This document shows, one piece after another, positions 1 through 8,806 of a stretch of 40,134 nucleotides of DNA; position 1 is the first letter of the stretch, and every line of letters starts with the position of its first letter. Source of the stretch: JAADHY01 sp964428935 (GTDB lineage: Bacteria; Planctomycetota; Planctomycetia; Planctomycetales; Planctomycetaceae). The notes under the pieces were generated by a model. That model was not told where the DNA came from. It did not search any database and saw nothing but the letters and a program-made list of their open reading frames with translations. A program made the translations under genes and the position numbers. The DNA is taken from contig CAYSAG010000009.1 of NCBI GenBank assembly GCA_964428935.1, positions 1 to 40,134 of the forward strand. The letters run 5' to 3'.

Positions 1-1
1 G

Positions 2-193
2 TGGCGAGAAGAAGGCCTGCGTGAGGGCCAACAGAAAGGCCAAGCGGAGCTGTTCTTGCGCCAATTGGAGCGGAAGTTTGGCCGCTTGAGCGAGCAGGTG
101 CGCGAGCGGGTGAAGGCGGCCGACTCGGAGCAGCTCTTGCGTTGGGGCGAGCGTTTCGTTACAGCAGACCGGCTCGAAGACGTGTTTGATTAA
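2..193 (+). CDS. DUF4351-type protein, C-terminal fragment
   Basis: Only the last 63 residues are in the window; the reading frame is open from base 2 to the TAA at 191-193. The segment is charged and helical, with the pattern LFLRQLERKFGRL followed by VRERVKAADSEQLLRWGERF and a closing LEDVF. That pattern is typical of the DUF4351 domain found at the C-terminus of PD-(D/E)XK/Rpn-type putative transposase or nuclease proteins. The preceding WREEGLREGQQKGQ stretch matches the glutamine/glutamate-rich linker usually seen before the domain. The nuclease part would lie outside the window, so activity cannot be judged. The gene converges on the fucosidase gene, with about 200 bases between the stops. 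Confidence 0.7.
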   Translation, partial: WREEGLREGQQKGQAELFLRQLERKFGRLSEQVRERVKAADSEQLLRWGERFVTADRLEDVFD

Positions 194-392
194 CGTCGCC
201 GTGGCGAGCAGGAGCCCCAGCGCGAAGCAGACAAGCAGTAACGCCCCCTCAGACGCCGTGCCTACCCTGCTGCCCCTTAAGCGCGGCCCGCTCAAAGGCC
301 TTTGGCGCTTGCACGGAATTTGTTCCACGTTCACCGAGGCTGGCTGCCGCTCGCAACCGCCCGTGCCGCCAAGTCGGCCCGCCGGTAGCGCT

Positions 393-1913
393 TCACTGGT
401 GATCCGGCGACAGGTAGAGAGCGAAAGTCGAAATCGTCGGACACGCTTTGGCTTCCAGAATGACCAGTCGCACTTTCCGGAACGCGACCGGCTGGACTCG
501 CAGAATTCGCTTGTAGCCAATCGTAGTTCCCTCGCAAATCTTCTTCCATTCGCCGCCGGCTAGTCCCTCGACCCGCCACCGGTGCACTCGCTGTCCCAAC
601 GCAATGTACTCTTGCAGCAACACTCGGTCGAACCGGCGTGCTTCGCCCAGGTCCAGCTCCAGCCACCCGGTCGTCACCCCGTCGTCGGTGGCCCAGTACG
701 TGTCGAACCGTCCGTCCACAGCGTTTTGCGGGCCGAACTGCTTCGCGTTGCCTCGCACGTTGGACGCAGTGGCTTGAGCACCGCGGGCCAAGTCCGTCCG
801 GAACGTCGCGTGCAGCACCCGGCGGAACTCGCGCAGCCGTTTCGCGTCCGTCTCGTGAATGAGGCCTCGACGGTCGGGCGGAACGTTCAGCAGCAAGTTC
901 GCGCTGCGGCCGACCGACTTGTAGTAAATGTCCAAGAGCTGCTGGACCGACTTCACCTTTGTGTCCTGGCTCGGGTGGTAGAACCAGCCCGGACGAATCG
1001 AAACGTCGACCTCGGGCGGGCACCAGTCCCGTCCGTCCGGGTCGCCTTGAGCGAGCTTCTTTGCGTAGCCCGGAAATCCCGGGTAGAGCCCCTCGCGGTT
1101 AATGGTCAGCCAGTTCGTCTCGAACGCGTAGCCCCGCTCGTTCCCGACCCACCGGACGTCCGGTCCGGCGTCGCTGAACAGGACGGCCTGTGGTTGAAGC
1201 TGCCGGACGAGCTGCCACGTGGTCGGCCAGTCGTAGTAAGTCCGACGGTCGATTCGTCTGGTCTCGCGGGCTCCGCCGTAGTAGCCGCTGCCGCCGTTGG
1301 CCCCGTCGAACCAGACCTCAAAAACCGGTCCGTACTGCGTGAGCAGCTCCCGCAACTGGTTTCGGTAGTACTCCACGTACGCCGGCCGGCCGTAGTCCGG
1401 GTGGTTTCGGTCCCACGGCGAAAGGTACACGCCGAACTTCAGCCCGTACTCCCGGCACGCCTTGGCCAGCTCGCCGACCACGTCTCCCTTTCCGTCGCGC
1501 CAGCGACTGTAACGAACGGAGTGGTGCGTGTACCGGCTGGGCCACAAGCAAAAGCCGTCGTGGTGTTTGGCGGTCAGAATGAGGCCCTTCATGCCCGCGT
1601 CGCGAGCGACTCGAGCCCACTGCCGGGCGTCGAATTGAGTCGGGTTAAACACGTCCGGACTTTCGTCTCCAAAGCCCCACTCCTTGTCCGTGAACGTGTT
1701 CACCGTGAAGTGCAAGAACCCGTAGAACTCCAGCTTGTGCCAGGCCAGTTGTCGGGCAGACGGGACGGCACCGCAAGGACGAGGCGGCGAGACGGCCGGC
1801 GGCTCCCCGGCGTTCGCAACTCGCGCCGCCCAAACGGACCACACCGCTGTGGCCGTGAGCAAACAACAGCTCAAAAACGCACCGCTCCAAACACAGTTCC
1901 ATTGCCGGTTCAT
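393..1913 (-). CDS. Secreted alpha-L-fucosidase (GH29) with C-terminal discoidin/CBM32-like domain
   Basis: 506 aa. The first 36 or so residues form a signal peptide (hydrophobic stretch about 12-30, then NAGEPP), so the enzyme is exported. Residues about 50-350 match GH29: the WHKLEFYGFLHF opening, KHHDGF at 116-121, the FGVYLSPWDRN strand at 160-170, and WFDGANG at 201-207, where D203 sits at the place of the GH29 catalytic nucleophile. Residues about 375-506 (RFDTYWATDDG, LELDLGEARRFDRVLLQEY, then a FRKVRLVI strand) look like an F5/8 type C carbohydrate-binding domain. It would release terminal L-fucose from glycans or algal polysaccharides. The start has a GAGGAA ribosome binding site about 8 bases upstream. 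The PPIase gene lies 100 bases upstream on the same strand. The general acid residue could not be assigned by eye. Confidence 0.93.
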   Translation of the reverse strand: MNRQWNCVWSGAFLSCCLLTATAVWSVWAARVANAGEPPAVSPPRPCGAVPSARQLAWHKLEFYGFLHFTVNTFTDKEWGFGDESPDVFNPTQFDARQWARVARDAGMKGLILTAKHHDGFCLWPSRYTHHSVRYSRWRDGKGDVVGELAKACREYGLKFGVYLSPWDRNHPDYGRPAYVEYYRNQLRELLTQYGPVFEVWFDGANGGSGYYGGARETRRIDRRTYYDWPTTWQLVRQLQPQAVLFSDAGPDVRWVGNERGYAFETNWLTINREGLYPGFPGYAKKLAQGDPDGRDWCPPEVDVSIRPGWFYHPSQDTKVKSVQQLLDIYYKSVGRSANLLLNVPPDRRGLIHETDAKRLREFRRVLHATFRTDLARGAQATASNVRGNAKQFGPQNAVDGRFDTYWATDDGVTTGWLELDLGEARRFDRVLLQEYIALGQRVHRWRVEGLAGGEWKKICEGTTIGYKRILRVQPVAFRKVRLVILEAKACPTISTFALYLSPDHQ

Positions 1914-2013
1914 TCTCTGGTTCCTCGCTCACTCGCTGTTGTTGCCGGCCGCTGTTGTTGCCGACCAAGTCGAGACGTCGTTGGCCACAAGCCGTCTGGG
2001 CCACGAAAGGCAC

Positions 2014-3018
2014 TTACAGACCGCTGCCCCCCGACCGACCAGACCGTGCTTCCCGCGAAGAGTGGTTGGCTGGAGCAGGCGTTGCGTTCTTCCAGACAAT
2101 CCGAGCTTTGGCCCGCAGCCGCTTGACCAGCCCTTGTTTGACCTCTTGGCCCAATTGCTTGAGCACTTGGTCGCGCACGTCCTCCAAACTGAGCTGTCCG
2201 GGACGGCGGTCGGTGACCGTCAGCAGGTGGACGCCGAAGGGCGTCCGGAACGGCCGGCTCACCTCACCCACCTTCAACGAGAAAGCCACCCGAACAAGCT
2301 GAGGCGGCATGGGTCCGTGGTACTCGAAGTACCCCAGGTCGCCGCCCTGGGCGGCGCTGGGAGCCTGCGAGTACTTTCGGGCGGCGTCGGCGAAGCTGAG
2401 CCGTCCGTCGACGACGTCGAAACGGACCCGGGTCAGCAACGCTTCGGCCTCCCTTCGCTCGGCGTCGCTCCGTGCCTTGCGGAAAATCTGAGCGGCTCGG
2501 ACCTGCGTGCCGTCAAATTCTTCGCGGTGCTGCTGCCAGTAGCGACGCAGTTGCTCCGGCGTCACGGTCTGACGAATGAACTTCTGCCACGCCAATGGCA
2601 GGGCCAGTTCCCGACGCAGCCGGTCCACCGTGTAACCGACCGAACGCAACACTTGCTCGGGGTCTTCGCCCTGTTGCCGCAACGCTTCCAGAATGGCCTT
2701 CAGCTTGACTTCCAGTTCCACGGGGTCGGCTGTGACGCCGCGAGCGGCCAGGAACTGTTGAAGCAGACGCTGGTCCACCAGTTGTTGCAAAATCTTGTCG
2801 TGCAGCCCGGCCCGCAGCCGCCCCGGGACTTGCCGAGACCGGAGCACGAACTGGACGTCCCCCTCCGTCACCGGTTGGCCGTTGACGACCACCAGCACTT
2901 CCGACGGGTCGGGGCTCGCACCGTCGTCCGCGTCAGCACGGTAAGCCACCGCAACGGCCAACGCCAAAAGACCCGCCAGTCCAACAACACCAACGCCAGT
3001 CCGCCTCCGGACGTCCAT
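2014..3018 (-). CDS. Parvulin-type peptidyl-prolyl isomerase (SurA/PrsA-like), exported
   Basis: 334 aa. I chose the ATG at 3018 over an upstream in-frame ATG at 3075 because a GGGAG ribosome binding site precedes it and the signal/anchor segment starts just after it (VGVVGLAGLLALAVAVAY, about 9-26). The N-terminal part (about 37-150) is a helical SurA_N-like chaperone region opening with VLVVVNGQPVTEGDV. Residues about 165-255 form a PpiC rotamase domain: RAAQIF, an F(A)DAARKYSQAPSAAQGGDLG stretch, and the closing FRTPFGVHLLTVTDR. These proteins catalyse proline isomerisation and help fold exported proteins in the periplasm. A basic, serine- and glycine-rich tail follows. The toroid gene is 179 bases upstream and the fucosidase 100 bases downstream, so co-transcription is possible but unproven. 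Confidence 0.9.
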   Translation of the reverse strand: MDVRRRTGVGVVGLAGLLALAVAVAYRADADDGASPDPSEVLVVVNGQPVTEGDVQFVLRSRQVPGRLRAGLHDKILQQLVDQRLLQQFLAARGVTADPVELEVKLKAILEALRQQGEDPEQVLRSVGYTVDRLRRELALPLAWQKFIRQTVTPEQLRRYWQQHREEFDGTQVRAAQIFRKARSDAERREAEALLTRVRFDVVDGRLSFADAARKYSQAPSAAQGGDLGYFEYHGPMPPQLVRVAFSLKVGEVSRPFRTPFGVHLLTVTDRRPGQLSLEDVRDQVLKQLGQEVKQGLVKRLRAKARIVWKNATPAPANHSSREARSGRSGGSGL

Positions 3019-3197
3019 TCGCTTCTCCCTCACCAACACCCAAAGTCCGCGCAGACGCAAAGTCTCGCTGCACAAAACACAGATCGTCGTCCGCTTCGTC
3101 CTTCCCGGACGACCAGATTACCGTTCCGCCGTCGAAGGTCAACGGCGGCCCCGCCGGCGGCCGGTTCGGGCGTCGCGGCGTGTCGATCGTCGGCGCT

Positions 3198-5471
3198 TCA
3201 CCGGCCGGACGACTGCGGCGCGAAGCGGTACAGCGGCAAGAAGCGGTAGTAAACCTCCAGGCACAGCGTCGCCAGGGCGGTCGAGTAGATTCGGCCGCCG
3301 TAAGGTCCCCACGGCGGCAGCGGGTCCCAGCTGCCGGCAGCGTGCCCGGTCTTCCGCTGTTCGGCGACCAGCAGGTCGCGCAACGCTGCGTTCCACCGCC
3401 GCCACGGCTCCCCGCCAAACTGGTACATGGCCAGCGTGCCGTAGTACCAGTAGTAAAGGTTCCACTCGGACCGCCGCGGCAAGTTCTGAAGCAAGTACGC
3501 GACGGCTTCCATGCTCGCCGGGTCCGTCCGGGAAATGCCAAGCATTTGTTTGCAGAAGAGCGCCTCGGCGGTCATGGACGGCGTGGGCGGCAAAGGAGGC
3601 TGCGTCACCCGGTACGCGGCCAAACCGCCGTAGCGTCCCAAGCTGCGTTCCCGCAGAAACTTCCACAGCAGCCGTCTGCTCTGCTCGGGAATGGGAAGGC
3701 CCGCAATTTCCGCACTCTTCAAAGCCATCAGCTGCCAGCCGAACATGCTCATGTCGCTGCGTTGGCCTTTAACGTACCGCCAGCCGCCGTCGACGGGGTT
3801 TTGGCAGTCGAGCGTGTAACGGACAGCTCGCACCAGAGGGTCTCGGAGCCAAGCCGCTTCTGCTCGACCGGCCTGCATTCCGTAGGCTTCCGCCAGCGCG
3901 TAGGTGGCCATGGCGTGGCAGTACATTCGAGCGTAGCGGCTGGCGCTGCCGCCCAAGAAACCGTCCGGCTGCTGTTGCGAGACCAGCCACCGCAGAGCCC
4001 GCTCGACGGTGTCGGCGTACCGGCCCTCCTGCGGTGTGTAGCCCGCTCCCAGAAAGGCCAGCAGCGCCAGGGCGGTCAGGCCCGTGTCGGCTCGCAGTCC
4101 GGCGTTCATGCGGTCGATTCCTTCCGAGTCGATTCGGATTCGACCGGCCAGTCCGCCGCAAACGTCGTCCGGCGGACAGTGAACGACGAAGCCGTCCGGG
4201 TCCCAGTAGCCGACCGGGTCTTGGTGGCGAGCCAGCCATTGCAGACTGAGCTCCACCGCTCGCTCCGACTCCACGGTGCCGCCGTACTGGCGGGCAACTT
4301 CGGACCGACGGGCCAATTGCCGCAGCCGGTACGTCGCCGGGACCTTGCCCGTCCCGCCCGGGCGTGCCGTCGAGCTGGTCGGTTCGACCAAACGCGGCTC
4401 GGGCACGTGGACCGGGGCCAACGCGGCAACGCTCTCGCCCAGCTCGACCGGACGGCGAGCGGACGGCTCCAGCGGTCTCGCCGCTCGCTCCGCCGACAGT
4501 GTCGGCAGTGCTTCGCCTTCGTAGCCGAAGACGGACTTGGTTCGCAGGCGGGTGAAGGTCGCAGACGCTTCGGTTCGGCCCACGGCAGGTCCCGCGCCGC
4601 CTTCGGACTCCTGACCGACCGTCGACTCTTGCAGCGAACTGGGAGCGGGCATTCGACTTTGGACGACGCGGTCCGAGGAAGCCCGTCGACGGAGGTGAGC
4701 GACGGCGTCGGTCGGGGCCGGCAGCGACGAAGTCAGCGGCTCGAACTTCGTGTCGGCCGAGACCACGTCGGCCGTCCCGCGAGCCGCTCGGCGAGCCGGC
4801 GTCGGCGGCAGAAGCCCTTCGGGACCGTGGGGGAGCCGGACCGTCGACACGGTCGGCGCCGCCACCTCGGGCCGCGCCTCCGCCGTCTGCTCGTCGAGTC
4901 GAGGCAAGGGAGCCGCCTCGACTTCCCGCATTGCGGCGTTCAGCTCGACCGGCTCCGGACGGACCGTCGGTTCTTCCAGAAGCGGTTCGACGTCGCGGAC
5001 GTCGGCCTCCGCCAGTCGGTCGGCCTCGACCTGCTCTCGCTCCGGCACCAGCGGTGGCAGCTCCGGTTTCGGCCGCTCGACGCGGCTCAAGTTCTGTCCG
5101 ACCGGTTCCGGCAGCGACTCCCATGGCGACGCGCCGCCCGGTCGGTCCGACGGTCTCGTTTCTTCCTCCTCCAGCAACACCCGCTCAATCTGAATCGGTT
5201 CCTCTTCGACCAACCGCGGTTGCTCGGGGGCCGGCAGCTCGACGGTCAACAGCCCCAAGCCGCACGTCAGGTGCACGACCAGCGAAAAAATGAAGGCCTG
5301 CCACGTCGGTGACCGCTCGCCCCAACGAGTCACCAACATGACGACCAAGTGAACCGTAGCCGCTAGCAGGCCGGCGCACAGAATCGCCAGCAAGATTTGG
5401 TGAGCGAGCTCGGGAGACACGCCCAGCTTTCCGCTCAACCGCCCCGCGATTCCGAACGCCGCCAGGGTCAT
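3198..5471 (-). CDS. Membrane-anchored protein with prenyltransferase/squalene-oxidase-type toroid repeats
   Basis: 757 aa from the ATG at 5471, whose first bases overlap the exbD stop as ATGA and which has a GGAGAG ribosome binding site. Two membrane helices lie near residues 25-47 and 58-78. Next comes a long, acidic, proline-rich stretch (about 80-370) resembling the extended linkers of TonB-type proteins. The C-terminal 350 or so residues carry repeated helical pairs with motifs such as LQWLARHQDPVGYWD, LRWLVSQQQPDGFLGG and LDCQNPVDGGWRY, alternating with TGLTALALLAFLGAGY and SMTAEALFCKQML. This is the alpha/alpha toroid of the prenyltransferase and squalene-hopene cyclase superfamily. 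I see no DxDD cyclase motif, so a binding or structural role is more likely than terpene cyclisation. Coupling to exbD suggests an energised envelope complex. Confidence 0.85.
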   Translation of the reverse strand: MTLAAFGIAGRLSGKLGVSPELAHQILLAILCAGLLAATVHLVVMLVTRWGERSPTWQAFIFSLVVHLTCGLGLLTVELPAPEQPRLVEEEPIQIERVLLEEEETRPSDRPGGASPWESLPEPVGQNLSRVERPKPELPPLVPEREQVEADRLAEADVRDVEPLLEEPTVRPEPVELNAAMREVEAAPLPRLDEQTAEARPEVAAPTVSTVRLPHGPEGLLPPTPARRAARGTADVVSADTKFEPLTSSLPAPTDAVAHLRRRASSDRVVQSRMPAPSSLQESTVGQESEGGAGPAVGRTEASATFTRLRTKSVFGYEGEALPTLSAERAARPLEPSARRPVELGESVAALAPVHVPEPRLVEPTSSTARPGGTGKVPATYRLRQLARRSEVARQYGGTVESERAVELSLQWLARHQDPVGYWDPDGFVVHCPPDDVCGGLAGRIRIDSEGIDRMNAGLRADTGLTALALLAFLGAGYTPQEGRYADTVERALRWLVSQQQPDGFLGGSASRYARMYCHAMATYALAEAYGMQAGRAEAAWLRDPLVRAVRYTLDCQNPVDGGWRYVKGQRSDMSMFGWQLMALKSAEIAGLPIPEQSRRLLWKFLRERSLGRYGGLAAYRVTQPPLPPTPSMTAEALFCKQMLGISRTDPASMEAVAYLLQNLPRRSEWNLYYWYYGTLAMYQFGGEPWRRWNAALRDLLVAEQRKTGHAAGSWDPLPPWGPYGGRIYSTALATLCLEVYYRFLPLYRFAPQSSGR

Positions 5472-5890
5472 TCGTTTCGTCTCTCCAGCCGATTGGCCAG
5501 CGAAATGTGCAGAATTTTCGCCCGGTGGCACGCCGCCAGGACGTCCATGATTGCCTGGTAGCGTCCTTCGGCGTCTCCGCGAATGACGACCGCTTGGTCC
5601 GGGTAGTTCTGACGGGCTTGCCGCAACCGCTGCTCCAGCCTTTGCAGCGTGTACGCTTCCCCGTCCAAAATAATCGTCCCGTCGCGTAGCACGTTGACAA
5701 CCAAATCGTCCGGGCGGCTGGTCAAGGGCTGAGCGTCAGACACCTTGGGCAGCTCGACGTCATACTGCCACTCGCGCTGGGTGAACTGGGTCCCAACCAT
5801 GAAGAAAATGATGAGCAAGAACACGACGTCAATCATTGGCGTCAGGTTGAGGTGAGGCTCTTCGATGGGTTCGGTCAGTTTCAGCGGCAT
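5468..5890 (-). CDS. exbD: ExbD/TolR family biopolymer transport protein
   Basis: 140 aa from the ATG at 5890; an upstream in-frame ATG at 6007 would add a basic, non-conserved extension. The single N-terminal membrane helix carries the hallmark LTPMIDVVFLLIIFF, with the essential membrane aspartate at residue 21. The periplasmic domain follows: VELPKVSDAQPL, VVNVLRDGTIILDG, and the VVIRGDAEGRYQAIMDVLAACH strand-helix, all typical of ExbD/TolR. In the family, ExbD works with ExbB to pass proton-motive force to a periplasm-spanning partner. No ExbB gene is in the window. The stop overlaps the start of the toroid gene by four bases (ATGA), implying translational coupling and a shared complex. 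Confidence 0.93.
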   Translation of the reverse strand: MPLKLTEPIEEPHLNLTPMIDVVFLLIIFFMVGTQFTQREWQYDVELPKVSDAQPLTSRPDDLVVNVLRDGTIILDGEAYTLQRLEQRLRQARQNYPDQAVVIRGDAEGRYQAIMDVLAACHRAKILHISLANRLERRNE

Positions 5891-6394
5891 TTCTGACTTC
5901 TCGCCTTCGTGTTCGTGTGGACACAAGGGTCGACGGTCGGTCGCACCGGACGGCCACACCGGCCGTAATTGTGTCAGATTTCCACCTGACCGGGAAGAGG
6001 CCTTCAAACCGCGCCGGCCTGGCGACGCGAGCAGCGAGCCTGCGTAACGCGGCTGTCACTGCGGCCGCGGAGCCGGCCTTTCAGCTCTCGGAGGCCGTGA
6101 GGTGGTTCACCGAACGACTGCCCCGCGCAGACGCCTTCCACCCGCAAGCTGTCAAGAAACGTAAACGCCGCCGCCAGCCGGCTGTCAACGGGGGTGAGCG
6201 CGTTCCGCGCAAAGCGGCGGAACTTGTGCCCGACTCCACGCTCGCTTCCCCCTTTCGCAGGCACGGTTTGTGGACGCTGCTGTCGGCGGCTCGTCCACGC
6301 CCGCCCGTGGCCGGCTCGCCTTTTGCACGACGGACGGAACCGAGCGTCTCCACAACGTCTCGCCGCTTTTTTCAGCCACAAAGGCCGAAACGAC
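5891..6394. other. Divergent intergenic region, 504 bases
   Basis: It lies between exbD (minus) and the secreted protein gene (plus), so it should hold both promoters. I found no convincing small gene; frames open here give arginine- and serine-rich nonsense. I could not pick out a reliable -35/-10 pair by eye. Confidence 0.4.
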
Positions 6395-7234
6395 GTGTCC
6401 CAGGAGTCCCCGCAAGTGATTCGGCTCGGACTGGCCATTTCCTTTCTGGCCGGGCTCGGCTTCTGTTCGCTCGGCGAGCTGCAGGCTGCCGAGGCTCGAC
6501 CGGCTCGCCCCACCTCGGCCGAAGTCGTCGGGACCGTCGTGCCGACGCGCCAGTCGCAGAACGCAGCCGCTTCTTGCGTGTACGGTCGGACCTCCTCCGC
6601 CGCGCCGGCGGCGCTCACTCTCGCTGGCAGTCCGTCCTTTGCCGAACGTCCGGTTGCTCGCGCTGCCGCCTTGCGGGTTGAGGCCCGTCCCGTCAGCACC
6701 GACGGCCGACCGGTCTGGAATGCCATTCGGCTTCGTCTGCAGACGGTCACCGCAGACGGCCGACCGGTGCCGGTCCGGGGACAGTTACGAGTGGAGCTGT
6801 GGTCTCTCGAACAGGAAGAGGCCGACGTCGGCGAGCAGTGGTTTGCCTTCGACCGCACTGGTCGACCACGCCGCTTTGTGGCGCTTCGTCGGCCGCGCGT
6901 CCGACGGCTGGCGCAGTGGACTCGCTGGCTAGAGCCGCCCGGGTCAGACGCAGCGGCGTCCTCAGCCGGAGCCGGCCGCACGCCCGAGAGCCTCTCCGCA
7001 GGCCGGCGCTGCGAACACACCGACCAGCCCGTGCCGACCGTCGTCGTGCTGCCGCTGCCCCGTCCGCTGCCTTCGACGCAGCCGGGACTGGCGCCGCTGG
7101 GCAGCTTGTCGGTCAGCCTGCTGGTGCCCGGCGTCGGGCTCTTGCACACCCCGCCGTTCGATGTTCCACTCAAGCCGCGTCGGACGTTGGCCGGGCGGCG
7201 TGTGGGCTTCCGGCCGGCCGGCGCGGCTCGCTGA
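6395..7234 (+). CDS. Hypothetical secreted protein with beta-sandwich-like domain
   Basis: 279 aa. I prefer the GTG at 6395 because it is followed at once by a classical signal peptide (IRLGLAISFLAGLGFCSL, then LQAAEA with an AxA-type cleavage site). The longer frame from 6194 begins with an arginine-rich stretch unlike coding sequence here. After a variable region (about 40-90), residues about 95-175 have a strand-rich pattern (IRLRLQTVTADGRPVPVRG, QLRVELWSLEQ, WFAFDRTG). A second strand-rich part near the end (LGSLSVSLLVPGVGLLHT) follows a low-complexity spacer. This looks like an extracytoplasmic beta-sandwich; I do not recognise a named family. No strong ribosome binding site precedes the GTG. 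The gene converges on the ceramidase gene with only 6 bases between the stops. Confidence 0.6.
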   Translation: MSQESPQVIRLGLAISFLAGLGFCSLGELQAAEARPARPTSAEVVGTVVPTRQSQNAAASCVYGRTSSAAPAALTLAGSPSFAERPVARAAALRVEARPVSTDGRPVWNAIRLRLQTVTADGRPVPVRGQLRVELWSLEQEEADVGEQWFAFDRTGRPRRFVALRRPRVRRLAQWTRWLEPPGSDAAASSAGAGRTPESLSAGRRCEHTDQPVPTVVVLPLPRPLPSTQPGLAPLGSLSVSLLVPGVGLLHTPPFDVPLKPRRTLAGRRVGFRPAGAAR

Positions 7235-7240
7235 AAACGC

Positions 7241-8680
7241 TCACTGCGGTTGGCCCTTCTGCGCTCGCGGCTCGGCGCCGACACGTCGCAACAGCTCGTG
7301 GACCTTCGCCACCACCCGCTCTTCGACCGACGGAGCGAACGGACCGGGGAAAGCCGTGTACCGCATGGCTCCTCCGCCCTCGTAGCCACCTTCCTCCAGC
7401 ACCCGGCGACTGGGCAAGTAGCCGAACACGTAGTTGGAGTAGCCGGCCACCCAAACAACGGGCGGGCCGTCGACGGTGGACCGCACGTCGCCCCGCAGCT
7501 CGTGCTTCAGCCGCAGCGAGTAGTCGACGACGGCCTCACCGGGCAGAGCAATCAGCGTCAGGTCGTTGCCGAACACGACCACTTGCACGGGGAAGTCGTG
7601 CTGGGTGCGAATTCGGCCCTCGGTTTCCAGTTGCTTCAGCAACCGTCGGGCGTGAGCCCGCTCGTACCTGTTTTTCGACTCGGCTTGTCGCTCGAGTTCT
7701 TCACGCGAAGGCGGCGGGGCGAACTCGAGTGTCACCCATTCCAGGGCCGACCGCAGCGGGCCGTGGACCACGCGAACCCGTTTCGTCTCCAAGGCCGCCT
7801 CCACCGCGTTGGCCAAAGCCCGACCGTGCTGCTGCGCCAGCTCCAGCTTGCGACGTGGGTAAGGGTTCTGGTCGCCGGCGCACCCTTGAAGGAACAAGGC
7901 GGTCACGCCCGGGTGGTCTGCTTCCAAGTCCTGGTGCGCGAACCCCGGGTAGTCGCCGCAAAACTGGTAGAAGCTCAAAGTGGTCGCGTGACAGGCGTAG
8001 CCGAAAAGGACGGCTCGCAGCTTGCCGTCTGCCCCCCTCACCTGCAGAACCGGGACGTCGTGGTCCACGGGACCGTCCGGGTTCGGGCTGTTAATGACGC
8101 CCCGCTCGGTCGGCAGTCGTCGGTTCATGGCAAAGCCACACCGAGCGTGACTGTAGAGCAACTGAGCGGGCCGCAGGTTGTGCAAGGCCTGCCCGACCAG
8201 GTCCACCAGACGCGCCGGGAGTTTGTCGGCGTACTGAACGTTGCGTTCGAAGCCCTCGAATACTCGGCCGTAGCGGTCGGGAACGTCTGTGCGAATTTCC
8301 GGTCCGCAGTGCGTGTGCGACGCGTTCATGAGCAGCGACTCCGGCGGCAGGCCGTAGCGTTCTGCGACAGCCTTTTCCACGGCCGCCCGCAGCTCTTTCG
8401 AAATTCCAATCAAGTCGACCGTGACGACCACCAACCGTTGGCCGTTCCGGTCCTCCAGCGCCAGCGCTTTGGCGAACAAGTCGTGAACCTTGCCCTCGGA
8501 CGGCTTGTTCCGAGCGGCGTAGCCGGCCATCCACATGGACTGCTTGGGGGTAATGACCACCGACGCCGCACCGGCTTTCCATTCCGTTGTCGTCTCGGCA
8601 GCCCAAACCGCCGCCGTCTGCCAGACAATTCCAATCGCCACCGTCACGGCGAAACCGAGCCACTGATTGACGTTTTTCAT
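7241..8680 (-). CDS. Neutral/alkaline non-lysosomal ceramidase family hydrolase, secreted
   Basis: 479 aa with a signal peptide (hydrophobic residues about 8-27, ending AVWAAE). The N-terminal part matches the neutral ceramidase N-domain: AGAASVVITPKQSMWMAGY near 37-54, VVVTVDLIGI near 85-93, and the zinc-site motif SHTHCGPE at 121-128. Later come GYACHATTLSF, a GDYPGFA loop and the FLQGCAGDQNP motif, all typical. Classical neutral ceramidases hydrolyse the ceramide amide bond using zinc. Bacterial members of this length lack the extra C-terminal domain of the full-length enzyme and often have unproven substrates. An AGGGCAGGG stretch sits upstream of the ATG. The gene appears single, converging with a small secreted protein gene. 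Confidence 0.88.
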   Translation of the reverse strand: MKNVNQWLGFAVTVAIGIVWQTAAVWAAETTTEWKAGAASVVITPKQSMWMAGYAARNKPSEGKVHDLFAKALALEDRNGQRLVVVTVDLIGISKELRAAVEKAVAERYGLPPESLLMNASHTHCGPEIRTDVPDRYGRVFEGFERNVQYADKLPARLVDLVGQALHNLRPAQLLYSHARCGFAMNRRLPTERGVINSPNPDGPVDHDVPVLQVRGADGKLRAVLFGYACHATTLSFYQFCGDYPGFAHQDLEADHPGVTALFLQGCAGDQNPYPRRKLELAQQHGRALANAVEAALETKRVRVVHGPLRSALEWVTLEFAPPPSREELERQAESKNRYERAHARRLLKQLETEGRIRTQHDFPVQVVVFGNDLTLIALPGEAVVDYSLRLKHELRGDVRSTVDGPPVVWVAGYSNYVFGYLPSRRVLEEGGYEGGGAMRYTAFPGPFAPSVEERVVAKVHELLRRVGAEPRAQKGQPQ

Positions 8681-8761
8681 GGCCCTGCCCTTTCACACGG
8701 AGCGTCTTTTTCAGAACGTTACACGACCCGACACCCGCTTTCCTCGAAACTGGGCCCTTGA

Positions 8762-8806
8762 GACCGGTCGGACTGGTCTGACTAGTCCGACTGCCCGGAC
8801 AGGCCT
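8762..8806. repeat. Array of 9-bp degenerate palindromic repeats, 3' side
   Basis: Five consecutive 9-mers run without a gap: GACCGGTCG, GACTGGTCT, GACTAGTCC, GACTGCCCG and GACAGGCCT. Most fit GACNNGTCN, so each unit holds a near-palindromic octamer. The array overlaps the 3' end of the four-helix-bundle gene, whose TAG stop (8782-8784) lies in the third unit; the last residues of the protein are encoded by the repeats. Confidence 0.85.
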
